The notes: a model not told the origin generated them from the sequence alone. A DNA stretch of 64,000 nt from Frateuria aurantia DSM 6220 (GCF_000242255.2 NC_017033.1:2739110-2803109), one strand, 5' to 3'; counted from the first letter of the stretch, positions 35,439 through 46,129 are shown. Numbers and translations: made by a program.

Positions 35439-36167
35439 ATGCTGTCTCGTCGTCTAGCCTGTCTAGGCTGTCTAGGCTTTTCTTTCGCCGCACTGCTTTG
35501 CTGTGCAAACAGCCAGGCAGCTGAAAAGCACATCCTTTTTATTGGCCGCGACGCCGTCCCGAAGGGTTCGGCTGATCCAGCCGTATTGGCCCACCTGCGG
35601 CAGCTTCCAGCCTCGGTCAAAGCCGTGGGCAATCCGTCCGATTACGCTCGGGCACTAACCCAAGTCTGCCACTACGATCTGGTAGTTATTTCCTCAACCA
35701 TACGCTCAAGGGACTTCCTACCAGGCTTTCGCGACATCAAGGTCCCCTTGCTGACTTGGGAGAATGACATACTGGACGATCTACGCCTGACCGGTCGCTA
35801 CAAAGGTCATGACTTCGGCGAAGTCGACGCGGAGCATTACGCGTGGCTGGTCAACGCACCCCATCCACTGCAGGGCAAGCTCACCGCCGGCGAACACGCT
35901 ATCTACGACCGCGACCAGACTTTCGGGTGGGGGCGCCCCGGACTGGGCGCAAGCATTATCGCTACCCTCCCCGGTCAGCCGGAAAAGGCAGTGCTATTCG
36001 GTTACGAACGCGGTGCCACCATGGATTACGACTTCACAGCTCCAGCCCGTCGCGTATTTGTGCCTCTGGGCAATACGAGCTTCGACAAGCTAAACGCGGA
36101 GGGCCTGCAACTGTTCGATGCTGCCGTTCAATGGGCCGCCGCGGGCAGTCACTGCTCAAGCGATTGA
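35439..36167 (+). CDS. Exported ThuA-like (glutamine-amidotransferase-fold) protein
   Basis: The product is 242 residues; GGGAG lies before ATG 35439. Residues 1-26 form a signal peptide (GFSFAALLCCANSQA), and a Cys pair at its end could allow lipidation. The mature part follows the pattern HILFIGRD, YDLVVISSTI, DIKVPLLTWENDILDDL, NAPHPLQGKL, AVLFGYERGA and a C-terminal LFDAAVQWAA. This is a class I glutamine-amidotransferase-like fold found in many secreted bacterial proteins, usually without a known reaction. It lies 144 bp upstream of a TonB-dependent receptor on the same strand and may be co-expressed with it. Confidence 0.75.
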   Translation: MLSRRLACLGCLGFSFAALLCCANSQAAEKHILFIGRDAVPKGSADPAVLAHLRQLPASVKAVGNPSDYARALTQVCHYDLVVISSTIRSRDFLPGFRDIKVPLLTWENDILDDLRLTGRYKGHDFGEVDAEHYAWLVNAPHPLQGKLTAGEHAIYDRDQTFGWGRPGLGASIIATLPGQPEKAVLFGYERGATMDYDFTAPARRVFVPLGNTSFDKLNAEGLQLFDAAVQWAAAGSHCSSD

Positions 36168-36311
36168 AACCGGTTGACTGTCAAAAGTGGTCGACCGCAA
36201 GCCTCTGAAGGCTCCCGAGTAAGGCTTCGACCACAACCTCCATCTATTCCAGTCCTGCACACTGCCATCACGGGGTGAGCCAGGTCTCTCTGTCTGCGAT
36301 TTTGCCATCCC

Positions 36312-38459
36312 ATGCCTCTGATCTGCCTTCCCCCCCGCACTCTCGCCCTAAGCATCAGTCTGCTTTTAACGGCTCCCAGCTTCGCCCAGAGCACGCTCGA
36401 CACCCCGATCAGGAACACTCATCCAGACGCCGGCAGCAAGTCGGCTCACGTTCTTGAACAGGTCAAGGTAAGCGCTACTGAAAGCAGCCGTTTTGCCGCC
36501 AAAACAGCCAATGTTGGACCTTATCAAGGCATGGATATGCTGCAGATTCCGGCGACCATCAACGTGGTTAACTCCAATGTGATTGAAGCCCAAGGCGTGA
36601 CTGATCTTTATGGGGCACTTAAAAACGTCGCCGGCGTCAACATGCAGCAAACCAACGGGCTGGCATACTCCAATATCACCATCCGCGGTATGAATCTGGA
36701 CCAACGCTCCAGCTACTACTTCAATGGCGTCTTGCCTTTTGACAACAACATTGCCATCCCCATGGAGGACAAGGAAAGCATCGAGGTGCTTAAGGGGGCC
36801 TCGGCTCTCTACTACGGCTTCGCGGTCCCGGCAGGCATCGTCAACATGACCACCAAACGTGCCGGCAGAATACCGGTGACCACGGTAGGCATGACCACTG
36901 ACAGCAATGGCTCGGTCAAGGGCCATATTGACGTCGGTCGCCGGTTCGGCAGACATGGTCAGTTCGGAGCCCGCCTCAACGCATCTAGCCAGCGCTGGCA
37001 TACGCCTATCAAGCAGGTGCGGGGCGAGCGGCGCATGCTCAGCCTGGCACTGGACTGGGAAGCTGCATCATGGCTGAGTTTCAAGGTCGATTACGAACAT
37101 GTCGACCAAAAACTGCCAGAACAAGCCGGCATCACCCCACTAGCCGCAAATGACGGGCATGTCAGCCTGCCCCGGTTACCCAACCCTTCACGCCTGCTTA
37201 CGGTGGCCGACGATCCCAGCCGCGCCCGTGCCGACACGTACTTGCTTCGATCGGATTTCAGTCTTGGCGGCGGATGGAGTGGCATGTTGTCGATCGGACA
37301 ATCGACCACTCGTCGCGAACGGCGACTGAGCATCCTGCGCAGATACGATCTCGATACCGGCCTCGGCCAGATCCAGCTTAGCCGGCAGAGCGGTCAGCTG
37401 TATCGCAACCGCAATATCCGTACCGAAATCTACGGCATCATCGATACCGGCCCCGTCACACACAATCTGACCATAGGCTATACCCGCAACCAGCTCTTCC
37501 AGCCAGATTTCACTACGTTCTACTTTGTGGCGCCACAGAACCTCTATGCGCCTCATATGCTGACCAGCTCGATGCTGAAGTCCTCAGGTACACCCAAGCT
37601 GTTTTATGCCAGTACCGTGTGGACCGGCGGCCTGTACGCGATGGACCGCATGACTTTGGGCGAACATTGGGAACTAACGCTAGGTGTGCGGCGAGCCACG
37701 TATCACAGCAGCCAGTTCGGCACGGACAACGACGACGTGCAGAAGACCACACCGTCGGGAAGTCTGGTCTACAAGATCAACAATAGCTCTAGCGTCTATG
37801 CAAGCTATATCGAAGGCCTGGAGTCTGCCGGCACTGCGCCGGACACTGCCGAGAACGCCGGCCAGGTGATGCCTGCGGCAATCAGTAAGCAACGTGAAGT
37901 GGGCTTCCGTCAGCGCCTGAACAACGGCACGCTGTGGTCGGTGGCCTATTTCGATATCAGCCGCGCTTCAGCCAGCGCTGGCGCAGACAATGTCTATGCC
38001 ATCAATGGCATGGACCGCTTCCGCGGCATTGAGGCTTCGGCGCAAGGGAACCTCACACCGCAGCTAGCCTGGATGGCATCGGCCATGTGGCTGCGCGCCC
38101 GCAATGTGCGAGGCTTTACTCCCGGTTTGGTTGGCAAGACCCCTGAAAACACCCCTGATAAGACCGCCAGTCTGTTCGCCGAATACAGCTTCGATGCCGT
38201 GCCCGGACTTGCTATCAATGGCGGCGCCTATTATCTCGCACGCCGCCCCATCAACGATCTGAACCAAGCCTGGATTGGCGGCTATACGTTATTCAGTGCA
38301 GGTATCCGATATGGCATGCTGCTTAAGGGTCACTCCCTCAGCTTGCAGCTCAACGGCGAAAACTTAGGTAACAAGCGTTATTGGAGTGCCGCCGGCTCCA
38401 ACCAGCTGGCCGTCGGTGTAGGACGTACCGCGATGTTCAATATCGAGTACTCGCTCTGA
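36312..38459 (+). CDS. TonB-dependent siderophore receptor
   Basis: The product is 715 residues. A signal peptide (TLALSISLLLTAPSFAQ) is followed by a TonB-box-like LEQVKVSATE, then a plug domain (about 60-175) with IPATINVVNSNVI, GALKNVAGVN and IEVLKGASALYYG. A 22-strand barrel ends in FNIEYSL (final residue Leu rather than Phe/Trp). The family is that of catecholate or hydroxamate receptors. Codon use is less GC-rich than the core genes, and it lies 719 bp from the integrase, so it is probably part of the acquired region. The ligand is unknown, and there is no synthesis gene beside it. Confidence 0.88.
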   Translation: MPLICLPPRTLALSISLLLTAPSFAQSTLDTPIRNTHPDAGSKSAHVLEQVKVSATESSRFAAKTANVGPYQGMDMLQIPATINVVNSNVIEAQGVTDLYGALKNVAGVNMQQTNGLAYSNITIRGMNLDQRSSYYFNGVLPFDNNIAIPMEDKESIEVLKGASALYYGFAVPAGIVNMTTKRAGRIPVTTVGMTTDSNGSVKGHIDVGRRFGRHGQFGARLNASSQRWHTPIKQVRGERRMLSLALDWEAASWLSFKVDYEHVDQKLPEQAGITPLAANDGHVSLPRLPNPSRLLTVADDPSRARADTYLLRSDFSLGGGWSGMLSIGQSTTRRERRLSILRRYDLDTGLGQIQLSRQSGQLYRNRNIRTEIYGIIDTGPVTHNLTIGYTRNQLFQPDFTTFYFVAPQNLYAPHMLTSSMLKSSGTPKLFYASTVWTGGLYAMDRMTLGEHWELTLGVRRATYHSSQFGTDNDDVQKTTPSGSLVYKINNSSSVYASYIEGLESAGTAPDTAENAGQVMPAAISKQREVGFRQRLNNGTLWSVAYFDISRASASAGADNVYAINGMDRFRGIEASAQGNLTPQLAWMASAMWLRARNVRGFTPGLVGKTPENTPDKTASLFAEYSFDAVPGLAINGGAYYLARRPINDLNQAWIGGYTLFSAGIRYGMLLKGHSLSLQLNGENLGNKRYWSAAGSNQLAVGVGRTAMFNIEYSL

Positions 38460-38784
38460 TCCTCCCAACGGGCCAATAGGTCAACCTGAATACGAGATGC
38501 TGTTGAACATCAGAATATCTGAGGCTTTGCATGGCAGCCATCCGACAAGACAAGGGAACGTTTCAAACGCGCCCCCGGCAATGGCCTTTTCAGACCACTA
38601 CCCTCGCGCTAGCCGGTGGGGTACTTCCCGAACTGGCACGACAAGGAACCGCCTACCGGTCACGCTCCCTCACTGTCGCGTCACGCGTTCAGCTACTGCT
38701 AGGCCACAGCCTGTCAGGTCCCGATTAGAGTCAATGCTCGCCGGTGGTCACAAGCTATCCTGCCCAAACGCTGAACTGCTCTGA

Positions 38785-38955
38785 CTAGGCTGCCAGCGAC
38801 CTATCCTCCTCACGCACCGGCACGCGACGCGCACCGCTCGAGATGTCCCGATCCGACCAAGTGGTATGGTCGTCAATCAGCAGTGCCGGAACCGATTCAA
38901 ACTGGCCGATCACCGGCAGCCGGCGCGATCCCGAGTCAAAATAAAGTGACGTGAA
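38785..38955 (-). pseudogene. Unrecognised protein-like C-terminal fragment
   Basis: The minus frame, open between stops, reads LYFDSGSRRLPVIGQFESVP, then ALLIDDHTTWSDRD and ends at TAG 38785. The composition looks like a true protein end, but there is no start codon and no family I know. It may be the tail of a gene lost during island rearrangement. Confidence 0.3.
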
Positions 38956-38984
38956 TCACAATAAAGGCCAATTTCAGCCCAAAG

Positions 38985-39099
38985 TGGAACACCCTGGAAC
39001 ACCTTGGAACACCTCAGGTGTTCCGAAGTGTGATGCTCACAAATGGCTCAATGGTGCGACCTACCAGCCACTGGAACACCTGGAACACCCGGAACACCG
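38985..39099 (+). repeat. Cluster of short GGAACACC repeats near the integrase
   Basis: TGGAACACC occurs at 38985, 38995 and 39005 (10-bp steps), an inverted GGTGTTCC at 39018, then GGAACACC again beginning near 39072, 39081 and 39091. Six direct and one inverted copy within 115 bases look like protein-binding iterons rather than chance. Confidence 0.7.
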
Positions 39100-39177
39100 C
39101 AAAAGTGATAAGGGTCAGGATAATCTCTCCGAAACTGCCGGCGACGCTAGCACAGATGCAATACCACTTTTGCCGGA

Positions 39178-40398
39178 TCAGCCCGCTTTGCTCTTGAAGG
39201 CCACCACCGTGCCGCCAGCCTTGAGACTGTCCAAGTAATCCGCCCAGGCCTGCATCATCCGCTGGCGTTCGGGCAGGTACTGCGCCCGGTTGTATGCCGC
39301 CCTCACCTTGTTGCGTTCGGCGTGGGCCAGCTGGCGCTCGATCACATCTGGCGACCAGCCCAGCTCGTTGAGCCGGGTGCTGGCCATGGCCCGGAAGCCG
39401 TGTCCGGTCATGGTGTCCTTGTCATAGCCCAGCCGGCGAAGCGCGGCATTAACGGTGTTCTCCGACATGGGCCGCGATGCACTGCGCTCCCCCGGAAACA
39501 GGTAGCCATCGGGCCCGGTCAGCGGCAGCAGATCCCGCAGAATCGCCAGCGCCTGGTCAGGCAGTGGCACCAGGTGTTCGTCGCGCATCTTCATCTTCTC
39601 GGCGGGGATGCGCCACAGGCCCTGATCCAGATCGAACTCGGCCCACTCGGCATGCCGCAGTTCACCCGGCCGGACAAACAGCATCGGTGCCAGCCGCAGC
39701 GCACAGATGACGGAAAAGCTGCCCGAGTAGCCATCAATGGCTCGCAGCAGCTCGCCCACCTTCTGGGGATCGGTGATCGCCGCTCGGGACTTGGTGATGG
39801 GCGGCGCCAGGGCACCGCGCAGATCGCCGGACGGGTCATGCTTGGCTCGGCCGGTGGCGATGGCATACCGGAAGATCTGTCCGCACCGCTGCTTGGTCCG
39901 GTGGGCGGTTTCATTGGCGCCGCGCTCCTCGATCCGGCGCAGGACCGCCAGCAGCTCCGGCGCATCGATCTCGGATATCGGTCGCTTGCCCAGCCAGGGA
40001 TAGACCAGATCCGCCAGCATCCACATGGCCTTGTCATAGGTGGCTTTCGCCATCTTGGGCTTTTGCTGGGCCATCCACTCATCGGCCACCGCCTGGAAGG
40101 TGTTGGCATTGGCGACCACGGCGGCGGCCTGCTTCGCTCGCTTGTGCGCCTTCGGGTTGATGCCCTGGCTGACCAGTGCCGATGCCTCCGCATGGCGCAG
40201 CCGTGCCTCTGCCAGCGTGACCTTGGGATAGACGCCGACGGCGAACGTGTCTGGCTTGCCCGCAATCCGGAAGTCGTAACGCCAATACTTCCGGCCCGTC
40301 GCCTCGACCTTGAGATGAAGGCCGCCGCCATCGTAGTGCTTGCCCGTGCCCAGGGACTTGATGCCCAGGGCCGTCAGCTTGTTGCTGTCTTTCGCCAT
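39178..40398 (-). CDS. P4-type tyrosine recombinase (integrase)
   Basis: The product is 406 residues from ATG 40398 (MAKDSNKLTALGIKSL); an earlier in-frame ATG ten codons upstream is possible. An N-terminal DUF4102 arm-binding domain (about 1-85: YDGGGLHLKVEATGRKYWRY) precedes a core-binding domain and a C-terminal catalytic domain. The catalytic residues are visible: R in FVRPGELRHAEW, H-x-x-R in GHGFRAMAS, H in LAHAERN and Y in AAYNRAQY. All are intact, so it could be active. It lies 215 bases from the 3' end of tRNA-Thr and reads away from it, the usual arrangement for a tRNA-targeting genomic island. Confidence 0.93.
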   Translation of the reverse strand: MAKDSNKLTALGIKSLGTGKHYDGGGLHLKVEATGRKYWRYDFRIAGKPDTFAVGVYPKVTLAEARLRHAEASALVSQGINPKAHKRAKQAAAVVANANTFQAVADEWMAQQKPKMAKATYDKAMWMLADLVYPWLGKRPISEIDAPELLAVLRRIEERGANETAHRTKQRCGQIFRYAIATGRAKHDPSGDLRGALAPPITKSRAAITDPQKVGELLRAIDGYSGSFSVICALRLAPMLFVRPGELRHAEWAEFDLDQGLWRIPAEKMKMRDEHLVPLPDQALAILRDLLPLTGPDGYLFPGERSASRPMSENTVNAALRRLGYDKDTMTGHGFRAMASTRLNELGWSPDVIERQLAHAERNKVRAAYNRAQYLPERQRMMQAWADYLDSLKAGGTVVAFKSKAG

Positions 40399-40544
40399 TG
40401 TCCCGCGCCTCGCGCTGTGGTCCGACATCTGTCGGTACTTTTCAGGCCAGGGTGTCGGATCTGGCCAAGTACCGACAAAAGTACCTACTCATGAAGCGCA
40501 CTTCAATGAGATGGCATGAGACGGTATGCGACAACGACAGGCAC

Positions 40545-40569
40545 AAAAAACCCCGCCGGAGCGGGGTTT
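40545..40569 (-). terminator. Intrinsic terminator downstream of tRNA-Thr
   Basis: On the minus strand AAACCCCGC-TCCG-GCGGGGTTT is followed by a T-run (complement of the A-run at 40544-40550). It lies 45 bases past the tRNA 3' end and separates it from the integrase. Confidence 0.85.
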
Positions 40570-40613
40570 AGTGCGGTTTTTCAGACTTCGTGAGACGCCA
40601 TGAAACCTGTCTT

Positions 40614-40689
<76 letters not shown>

Positions 40690-40702
40690 TTAGCCGTCAA
40701 GT

Positions 40703-41698
40703 TTACGATGCCTGACCCGGCTGTGCAACCGTCGCTTCAACCAGAGAAGGAATGGTGGTCTTGGTCAGACGCAGTTCCTTGGGCAGGGCGAAGATCATGG
40801 TCTCGGCTTCGCCGTCCAGTTCACGGATGGAACCGGCACCCCAGGACTGCAGGCGGGCGATGACGTCGCGGACCAGCTTCTCCGGAGCGGAGGCACCGGC
40901 GGTCACGCCGACGCGCTTGGCGTTCGCCACCCACTCGTGCTGGATGTGCTCGGCACCGTCGATCAGATAGGCGGGCACGCCTTCCTTTTCGGCCAGTTCG
41001 CGCAGACGGTTGGAGTTGGAGCTGTTGACCGAACCGACCACCAGCATCACTTCCACTTCGGCAGCCAGCTCACGGACGGCATCCTGACGATTCTGGGTGG
41101 CGTAGCAGATGTCGTCCTTGCGGGGGCCTTCGATTTCAGGGAAGCGTTCGCGCAGAGCGTTGATGATGGACTTGGTGTCATCCACCGACAGCGTGGTCTG
41201 GGTGACATAGGACAGCGAGGTCGGGTCCTTGGGATTCAGGTCGGCAACGCCTTCCACCGACTCCACCAGCAGCATTTCACCAGCATACTTGGCGTTCCAC
41301 TGACCCAGGGTGCCATCCACTTCCGGGTGGCCGGAGTGACCGATCAGCAGCACGGTGCGACCGATGCGACCCAGGCGGGCCACTTCCATGTGCACCTTGC
41401 TGACCAGCGGGCAGGTTGCATCATAGACGCGCAGACCACGCTGGTTGGCTTCTTCGCGAACGGCCTTGGAGACGCCGTGGGCGCTGAAGATCACGGTGGA
41501 ATCGTCAGGCACTTCCTCGATCTCCTCGACGAAGACGGCGCCCTGGGCGCGCAGCTTGTCGACGACATAGCGGTTGTGGACCACTTCGTGACGGACATAG
41601 ATCGGGGCGCCGTAGGCTTCAAGCGCACGTTCGACGATCACGATCGCCCGGTCGACGCCGGCACAGAAACCGCGCGGATTGGCTAGCAAAATGTCCAA
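40703..41698 (-). CDS. ispH: 4-hydroxy-3-methylbut-2-enyl diphosphate reductase
   Basis: The product is 331 residues. The three iron-sulfur cysteines are in [21 protein letters not shown] and [11 protein letters not shown]. Conserved [10 protein letters not shown] and [10 protein letters not shown] (isoprenoid-binding Ser/Asn) complete the family. It catalyses the last step of the MEP pathway, giving IPP and DMAPP with a 4Fe-4S centre, in the cytoplasm. It is the last gene of the minus-strand run murJ-ribF-ileS-lspA-ispH, 75 bp after lspA, a conserved order in gammaproteobacteria. Confidence 0.97.
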   Translation of the reverse strand: MDILLANPRGFCAGVDRAIVIVERALEAYGAPIYVRHEVVHNRYVVDKLRAQGAVFVEEIEEVPDDSTVIFSAHGVSKAVREEANQRGLRVYDATCPLVSKVHMEVARLGRIGRTVLLIGHSGHPEVDGTLGQWNAKYAGEMLLVESVEGVADLNPKDPTSLSYVTQTTLSVDDTKSIINALRERFPEIEGPRKDDICYATQNRQDAVRELAAEVEVMLVVGSVNSSNSNRLRELAEKEGVPAYLIDGAEHIQHEWVANAKRVGVTAGASAPEKLVRDVIARLQSWGAGSIRELDGEAETMIFALPKELRLTKTTIPSLVEATVAQPGQAS

Positions 41699-41773
41699 GA
41701 TGATCTCGACTTGAATCTGAAGATGATGAAGGGATTATCGCACATGCGGCCGCTCAAGCCGACCGTCCCGCGT

Positions 41774-42256
41774 TCAGGCAGCCGGCTTTGTCCGCAGGCC
41801 GAACAGCAGCAACAGGACCGCGCCGACGGTGATGCCGCAGTCGGCGACATTGAAGATCGGGTAGTTCCAGTCGCGGTAGTGGACATGGATGAAATCGACC
41901 ACCACCGAGCCGTGCAACCGGTCAATGGCATTGCCGACGGCCCCGCCGATGATCAGAGCCAGTGGCAAGGCCGTGCGCCAGTCCTGCCGCGGGATGCGCC
42001 ACAGCCAGCGCAGCAGGAAACCGCTGATGCCGACGGCCAGGGCCACAAACAGCCAGCGCTGCCAGCCGGCACTGCCGGCCAGAAAACTGAAGGCCGCCCC
42101 TGGGTTGTAGGCCAGGGTCCAGTTCAGCAGGCCGGGAATCACGGCCTGGGAGCCATCCTGCAAGGCATGCACGGCCCAGGCCTTGCTGGTCTGGTCCAGC
42201 ACCAGCAAGACGAAGGACAGCAGCAGCCAGATCAGGGCGTTGGAGCGTGCAGCCAT
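41774..42256 (-). CDS. lspA: Lipoprotein signal peptidase
   Basis: The product is 160 residues with four membrane spans. The catalytic Asp residues are in GGAVGNAIDRL and FNVADCGI, with VVDFIHVHY between them and LVLDQTSKAWAV near the N-terminus. It cleaves the signal peptide of prolipoproteins in the inner membrane. It starts 3 bp after the ileS stop, the usual coupling. Confidence 0.97.
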   Translation of the reverse strand: MAARSNALIWLLLSFVLLVLDQTSKAWAVHALQDGSQAVIPGLLNWTLAYNPGAAFSFLAGSAGWQRWLFVALAVGISGFLLRWLWRIPRQDWRTALPLALIIGGAVGNAIDRLHGSVVVDFIHVHYRDWNYPIFNVADCGITVGAVLLLLFGLRTKPAA

Positions 42257-42259
42257 GAC

Positions 42260-45109
42260 TTAGAACCAGACCCGGGTTTCGCCATCCCCGGCGACATTGT
42301 CCACGCAACGACCGCACAGCTCGGGATGATCGGCATGCTGACCGACATCCGGACGCTGGTGCCAGCAGCGCACGCACTTGGCGTCGGTATTGACGCTGGC
42401 TGCCAGACTGGCACTGCCCTGGCTCAGCAGCACGGCCTCGCCACCAGTTACGCCCTCGGCCTGGATACGCACATCGGAGGTGATGAAGAAGAAGCGCAGT
42501 TCGGGCACGGCCTCGGCGTAACGCTCCAGCCAATCGGCGTCGACCTGCAGATCCAGGGTGGCCTGCAGCGAGGCACCGACCTCGCCGGCCTTGCGCATGC
42601 CTTCCAGCACCTTGGAGCCAGTTTCGCGCAGGGCCAGCAGATCATTCCACCAGGCCCGCTGCGCGTCACTGCCCTGCACGGCGTCCAGACCGTCATACCA
42701 GGTCTCGAACAGCACGCTCTCGTCACGCTCGCCGGGCATGCAGGCCCAGACTTCCTCGGCGGTAAAAGTCAGGATCGGTGCCAGCCACCGTACCAGGGCC
42801 TGCAGGATGCGGTACATGGCGCTCTGCGCGCTGCGCCGTCCCAGGCTGTCGGTCGGCATGGTGTACAGCCGGTCCTTGGTGATGTCCAGATAGAAACTGC
42901 CCAGCTCGTTGGTGCAGTAGTTCTGCACCCGCTGCACCACGTCGGAAAAATCGTAGCGCTCGTAGGCCGCGGTCACCGCCTGCTGCACATCATGGGCCTG
43001 GGTGATCGCCCACTGGTCCAGCTTGACGCCGGCTTCGGGCGGCAGCAGATGCTGCGCCGGATCGAAGCCGTCCAGATTGCCCAGCAGGAAGCGGCAGGTG
43101 TTGCGGATCCGGCGATAGGTATCGGCGACGCGCTTCAGGATCTCGTCGGACAGCGACATTTCCTGGCGGTAGTCGGTGGAGGCCACCCACAGGCGCAAGA
43201 TATCGGCGCCCATCTTGTTGACGATGTCCTGCGGCTCGATGCCGTTGCCCAGCGACTTGGACATCTTGCGACCTTCGGCATCGACGGTGAAACCGTGGGT
43301 CAGCAGCGCCTTGTAGGGCGGCCGGCCGTCCAGCATCGAGGCGGTCAGCAAGGAGGAATGGAACCAGCCGCGATGCTGGTCCGAGCCTTCCAGATACAGA
43401 TCGGCCGGAAAGGTCATGGTGTCGGCGTGGGAGCCGCGCAACACATGCCAGTGGGTGGTGCCGGAATCGAACCACACATCCAGCGTATCGCGGTTCTTCT
43501 CGTATTGCTCGGCCTCGTCACCCAGCAGCTCGCGCGGATCCAGACTTTGCCAGGCTTCGATACCTCCGACCTCCACCCGGCGAGCCACTTCTTCCAGCAG
43601 CTCGACGCTGCGCGGATGCAAGGCACCGGTTTCCTTGTTCAGGAAAAACGCCATCGGAACGCCCCACTGGCGCTGCCGCGACAGGGTCCAGTCAGGACGG
43701 TCCGCAATCATGTTGTACAGCCGCTGCTTGCCCCAGGCCGGATAGAACTTGGTGGCCTCGACGCCTTCCAGCGCGACTTCGCGCAGGGTCTTGCCGCCGT
43801 CGGCCGGGACCTTATCCATGCCGGCGAACCACTGCGAGGTGGCGCGGTAGATGATCGGGGTCTTGTGGCGCCAGCAGTGCATATAGCTGTGGGCGTGGCG
43901 GGTCTGGCGCAGCAGCGAGCCGGCGGCGTCCAGTGCCTTGATGATCTGCGGATTGGCCTCCCAGATCATCAGACCGCCGAACAGCGGCAGGCCGGGGACA
44001 TAATGACCGTCCCCCATCACCGGGCTGATGATCTCGTCATCGGTCAGACCGTGGGCCTTGCAGGACTGGAAATCTTCCACGCCATAGGCCGGCGCCGAAT
44101 GGACGATGCCGGTACCGGTATCCAGGGTGACATAGTCGGCCAGATAGATCGGCGAAGTGCGGGCATAGCCCGGGTCGGCCGCATACAGCGGATGACGGAA
44201 ACGCAGCTCGGACAGCGCCGCACCCGGCGCCGAAGCAATCACTTCGCCACTGAGGCCGTAGTCGGCCAGGCAGGTCTCGACCCGGTCACGAGCCAGCAGC
44301 AGCAAGCCACGCTCGGTGCTGACCAGACTGTATTCGAATTCGGGATGGACATTCAGGGCCTGATTGGCCGGCAGGGTCCAGGGAGTGGTGGTCCAGATCA
44401 CGATCTGGCCCGTCGCGGCCGGCAGTTCGGCCAGGCCGAAAGCCTTGGCCACCGCCTGCGGATCGTCGAAGGCAAAGCCGACATCGACGGTGCTGTCGGT
44501 GCGGTCGTGGTATTCGACTTCGGCCTCGGCCAGCGCCGAACCGCAGTCGAAACACCAGTTGACCGGCTTCAGACCACGGTAGATATAGCCCTTCTTCAGC
44601 AGCTCGGCCAGAGCCCGCAATTCTCCGGCCTCGTTGACCGGATTCATGGTCAGATAGGGGTTCTTCCAGTCGGCCAGCACGCCCAGACGCTGGAAATCGC
44701 CCTTCTGGCGGTCCACCTGCTGCTGGGCATAGGCACGAGCCTTGGACAGCACTTCAGCCGTGGGCAGGCCTTTGCCGTACTGCTTTTCGATCTGGATCTC
44801 GATCGGCATGCCATGGCAGTCCCAGCCCGGCACGTAGGGCGCATGGAAGCCGGCCATCACCTTGGACTTGACCACTACGTCCTTGAGGATCTTGTTGATC
44901 GCGTGGCCGAGATGGATCACGCCGTTGGCATAGGGCGGACCGTCATGCAGCAGGAACACCGGACGCGAACGGGTGCGCGCCTGGATCTGGGCATAGCGAT
45001 CGACCTCGCTCCACTGCGCCAGCCAGCCGGGCTCGCGCTTGGGCAGGTCACCGCGCATCGGGAAGGCCGTCTGCGGCAGATTGATCGTGCTTTTGTAGTC
45101 CATGCTCAT
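42260..45109 (-). CDS. ileS: Isoleucyl-tRNA synthetase
   Basis: The product is 949 residues (947 if started at the second Met). Class I motifs are HLGH in [14 protein letters not shown] and KMSKSLGN. The CP1 editing region contains [17 protein letters not shown] and [14 protein letters not shown] with its editing Asp. The C-terminal zinc finger (CVRCW, then CGRC) is intact. It charges tRNA-Ile in the cytoplasm. It lies between ribF and lspA. The very long antisense open frame across this gene and ribF (41711-46219) is a composition artefact. Confidence 0.98.
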   Translation of the reverse strand: MSMDYKSTINLPQTAFPMRGDLPKREPGWLAQWSEVDRYAQIQARTRSRPVFLLHDGPPYANGVIHLGHAINKILKDVVVKSKVMAGFHAPYVPGWDCHGMPIEIQIEKQYGKGLPTAEVLSKARAYAQQQVDRQKGDFQRLGVLADWKNPYLTMNPVNEAGELRALAELLKKGYIYRGLKPVNWCFDCGSALAEAEVEYHDRTDSTVDVGFAFDDPQAVAKAFGLAELPAATGQIVIWTTTPWTLPANQALNVHPEFEYSLVSTERGLLLLARDRVETCLADYGLSGEVIASAPGAALSELRFRHPLYAADPGYARTSPIYLADYVTLDTGTGIVHSAPAYGVEDFQSCKAHGLTDDEIISPVMGDGHYVPGLPLFGGLMIWEANPQIIKALDAAGSLLRQTRHAHSYMHCWRHKTPIIYRATSQWFAGMDKVPADGGKTLREVALEGVEATKFYPAWGKQRLYNMIADRPDWTLSRQRQWGVPMAFFLNKETGALHPRSVELLEEVARRVEVGGIEAWQSLDPRELLGDEAEQYEKNRDTLDVWFDSGTTHWHVLRGSHADTMTFPADLYLEGSDQHRGWFHSSLLTASMLDGRPPYKALLTHGFTVDAEGRKMSKSLGNGIEPQDIVNKMGADILRLWVASTDYRQEMSLSDEILKRVADTYRRIRNTCRFLLGNLDGFDPAQHLLPPEAGVKLDQWAITQAHDVQQAVTAAYERYDFSDVVQRVQNYCTNELGSFYLDITKDRLYTMPTDSLGRRSAQSAMYRILQALVRWLAPILTFTAEEVWACMPGERDESVLFETWYDGLDAVQGSDAQRAWWNDLLALRETGSKVLEGMRKAGEVGASLQATLDLQVDADWLERYAEAVPELRFFFITSDVRIQAEGVTGGEAVLLSQGSASLAASVNTDAKCVRCWHQRPDVGQHADHPELCGRCVDNVAGDGETRVWF

Positions 45110-45172
45110 GCTTGCAACCGTTGTGGTCGATCCGGGCGCCGGGGACCGGCCCAGCGCCGCCCCGTCGAGGAA

Positions 45173-46129
45173 TCAGGAATTGATCAAAATCGGGCTCATG
45201 CCCAACACTTCGCGGGCGGCCTTTTCATCCAGGCGCATCTGCACCTTGAGGGCGTCGAGTCCGTCGAATTTCTCTTCATTGCGCAATTTGGCGACAAACT
45301 CAACTGCGATGCGACGACCGTACAGGTCACCGCTGAAGTCGAACAGGTGTGCTTCCAGCAGCGGCTCAGCCACTTCGTTGACGGTCGGGCGCACGCCAAG
45401 GCTGGCAACCCCCGGCCAGCTGCAGGGCCCGTCGCCCACTCCGATCCGCACCGCGAAAATGCCCTGGATCGGACTGACCCGACGCCGCAGATGCACATTG
45501 GCCGTGGGATAGCCCAAGGTCCGTCCCAGCTGCTGACCACGCTCGACCCGGCCGGCGATGACAAAAGGCCGGCCCAGCAGCTTGGCCGCACCCTGAAAGT
45601 TTCCGTCCTGCAAGGCCTGGCGGATCTGTGTGGAGGAAATGCGCTCGCCGGCCAGACTCACGGTCGGCAACGCCTGCGCCACAAAACCCAACTCGGCGCC
45701 AAGCTGCTGCAGCAAGGCCAGATCCCCATGCCTGCCATGGCCGAAACGGAAACCTTCGCCCACCCAGACTTCGCGGGCATTCAAGCGTCCGACCAGAATC
45801 TGGCGAACAAAGGTTTCGGCCGACATCTCGCGCAGTTCGCGATTGAAGCGCAGCATCAGCCCGGTTTCGATACCTACTCCGGACATGCTGTCGATCCGCT
45901 CGCGCAAGGTCGACAGGCGCGCCACCGGAGTCGTCGAGAAAAAAGCACGGGGCAGCGGCTCGAAACTGATGGCCGCCGCCACGAGCCCTCGTTCGTCCGC
46001 ACGTCGGCGGACCAGGGCCAGCAGCGCCTGATGACCACGATGCAGACCATCGAAAACTCCGATGGCCACCACACTTCCGGCGGGCGCCAGCGACGATCCC
46101 GCAATGTCACGCTGCAACCGCAAAGTCAT
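45173..46129 (-). CDS. ribF: Bifunctional riboflavin kinase/FAD synthetase
   Basis: The product is 318 residues. The N-terminal FAD synthetase (about 1-170) shows VVAIGVFDGLHRGHQALL and VWVGEGFRFGHGRHGD. ISSTQIRQAL is the nucleotidyltransferase ISSTxxR block. The C-terminal kinase (about 185-310) shows GRTLGYPTANVHL and VEFVAKLRNEEKFDGLDALK. It makes FMN and then FAD in the cytoplasm. It lies 63 bp upstream of ileS. Confidence 0.97.
   Translation of the reverse strand: MTLRLQRDIAGSSLAPAGSVVAIGVFDGLHRGHQALLALVRRRADERGLVAAAISFEPLPRAFFSTTPVARLSTLRERIDSMSGVGIETGLMLRFNRELREMSAETFVRQILVGRLNAREVWVGEGFRFGHGRHGDLALLQQLGAELGFVAQALPTVSLAGERISSTQIRQALQDGNFQGAAKLLGRPFVIAGRVERGQQLGRTLGYPTANVHLRRRVSPIQGIFAVRIGVGDGPCSWPGVASLGVRPTVNEVAEPLLEAHLFDFSGDLYGRRIAVEFVAKLRNEEKFDGLDALKVQMRLDEKAAREVLGMSPILINS

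Larger units (their letters stand above)
38460..39177. other. Intergenic region between receptor and integrase
   Basis: About 720 bases. It holds an unrecognised coding-like fragment on the minus strand (38785-38955) and a cluster of short GGAACACC repeats (38985-39099). A plus-strand frame (38951-39238) runs over the repeats into the integrase end and is not convincing. Confidence 0.5.

Noticed and set aside
38985-39099. CRISPR array
   Set aside because: Repeat units are only 8-9 bases, spacers are 1-50 bases and no cas genes are present; they look like iterons.
38951-39238. A 95-codon plus-strand gene beside the integrase
   Set aside because: It is formed largely by the GGAACACC repeats and then overlaps the integrase end on the other strand.
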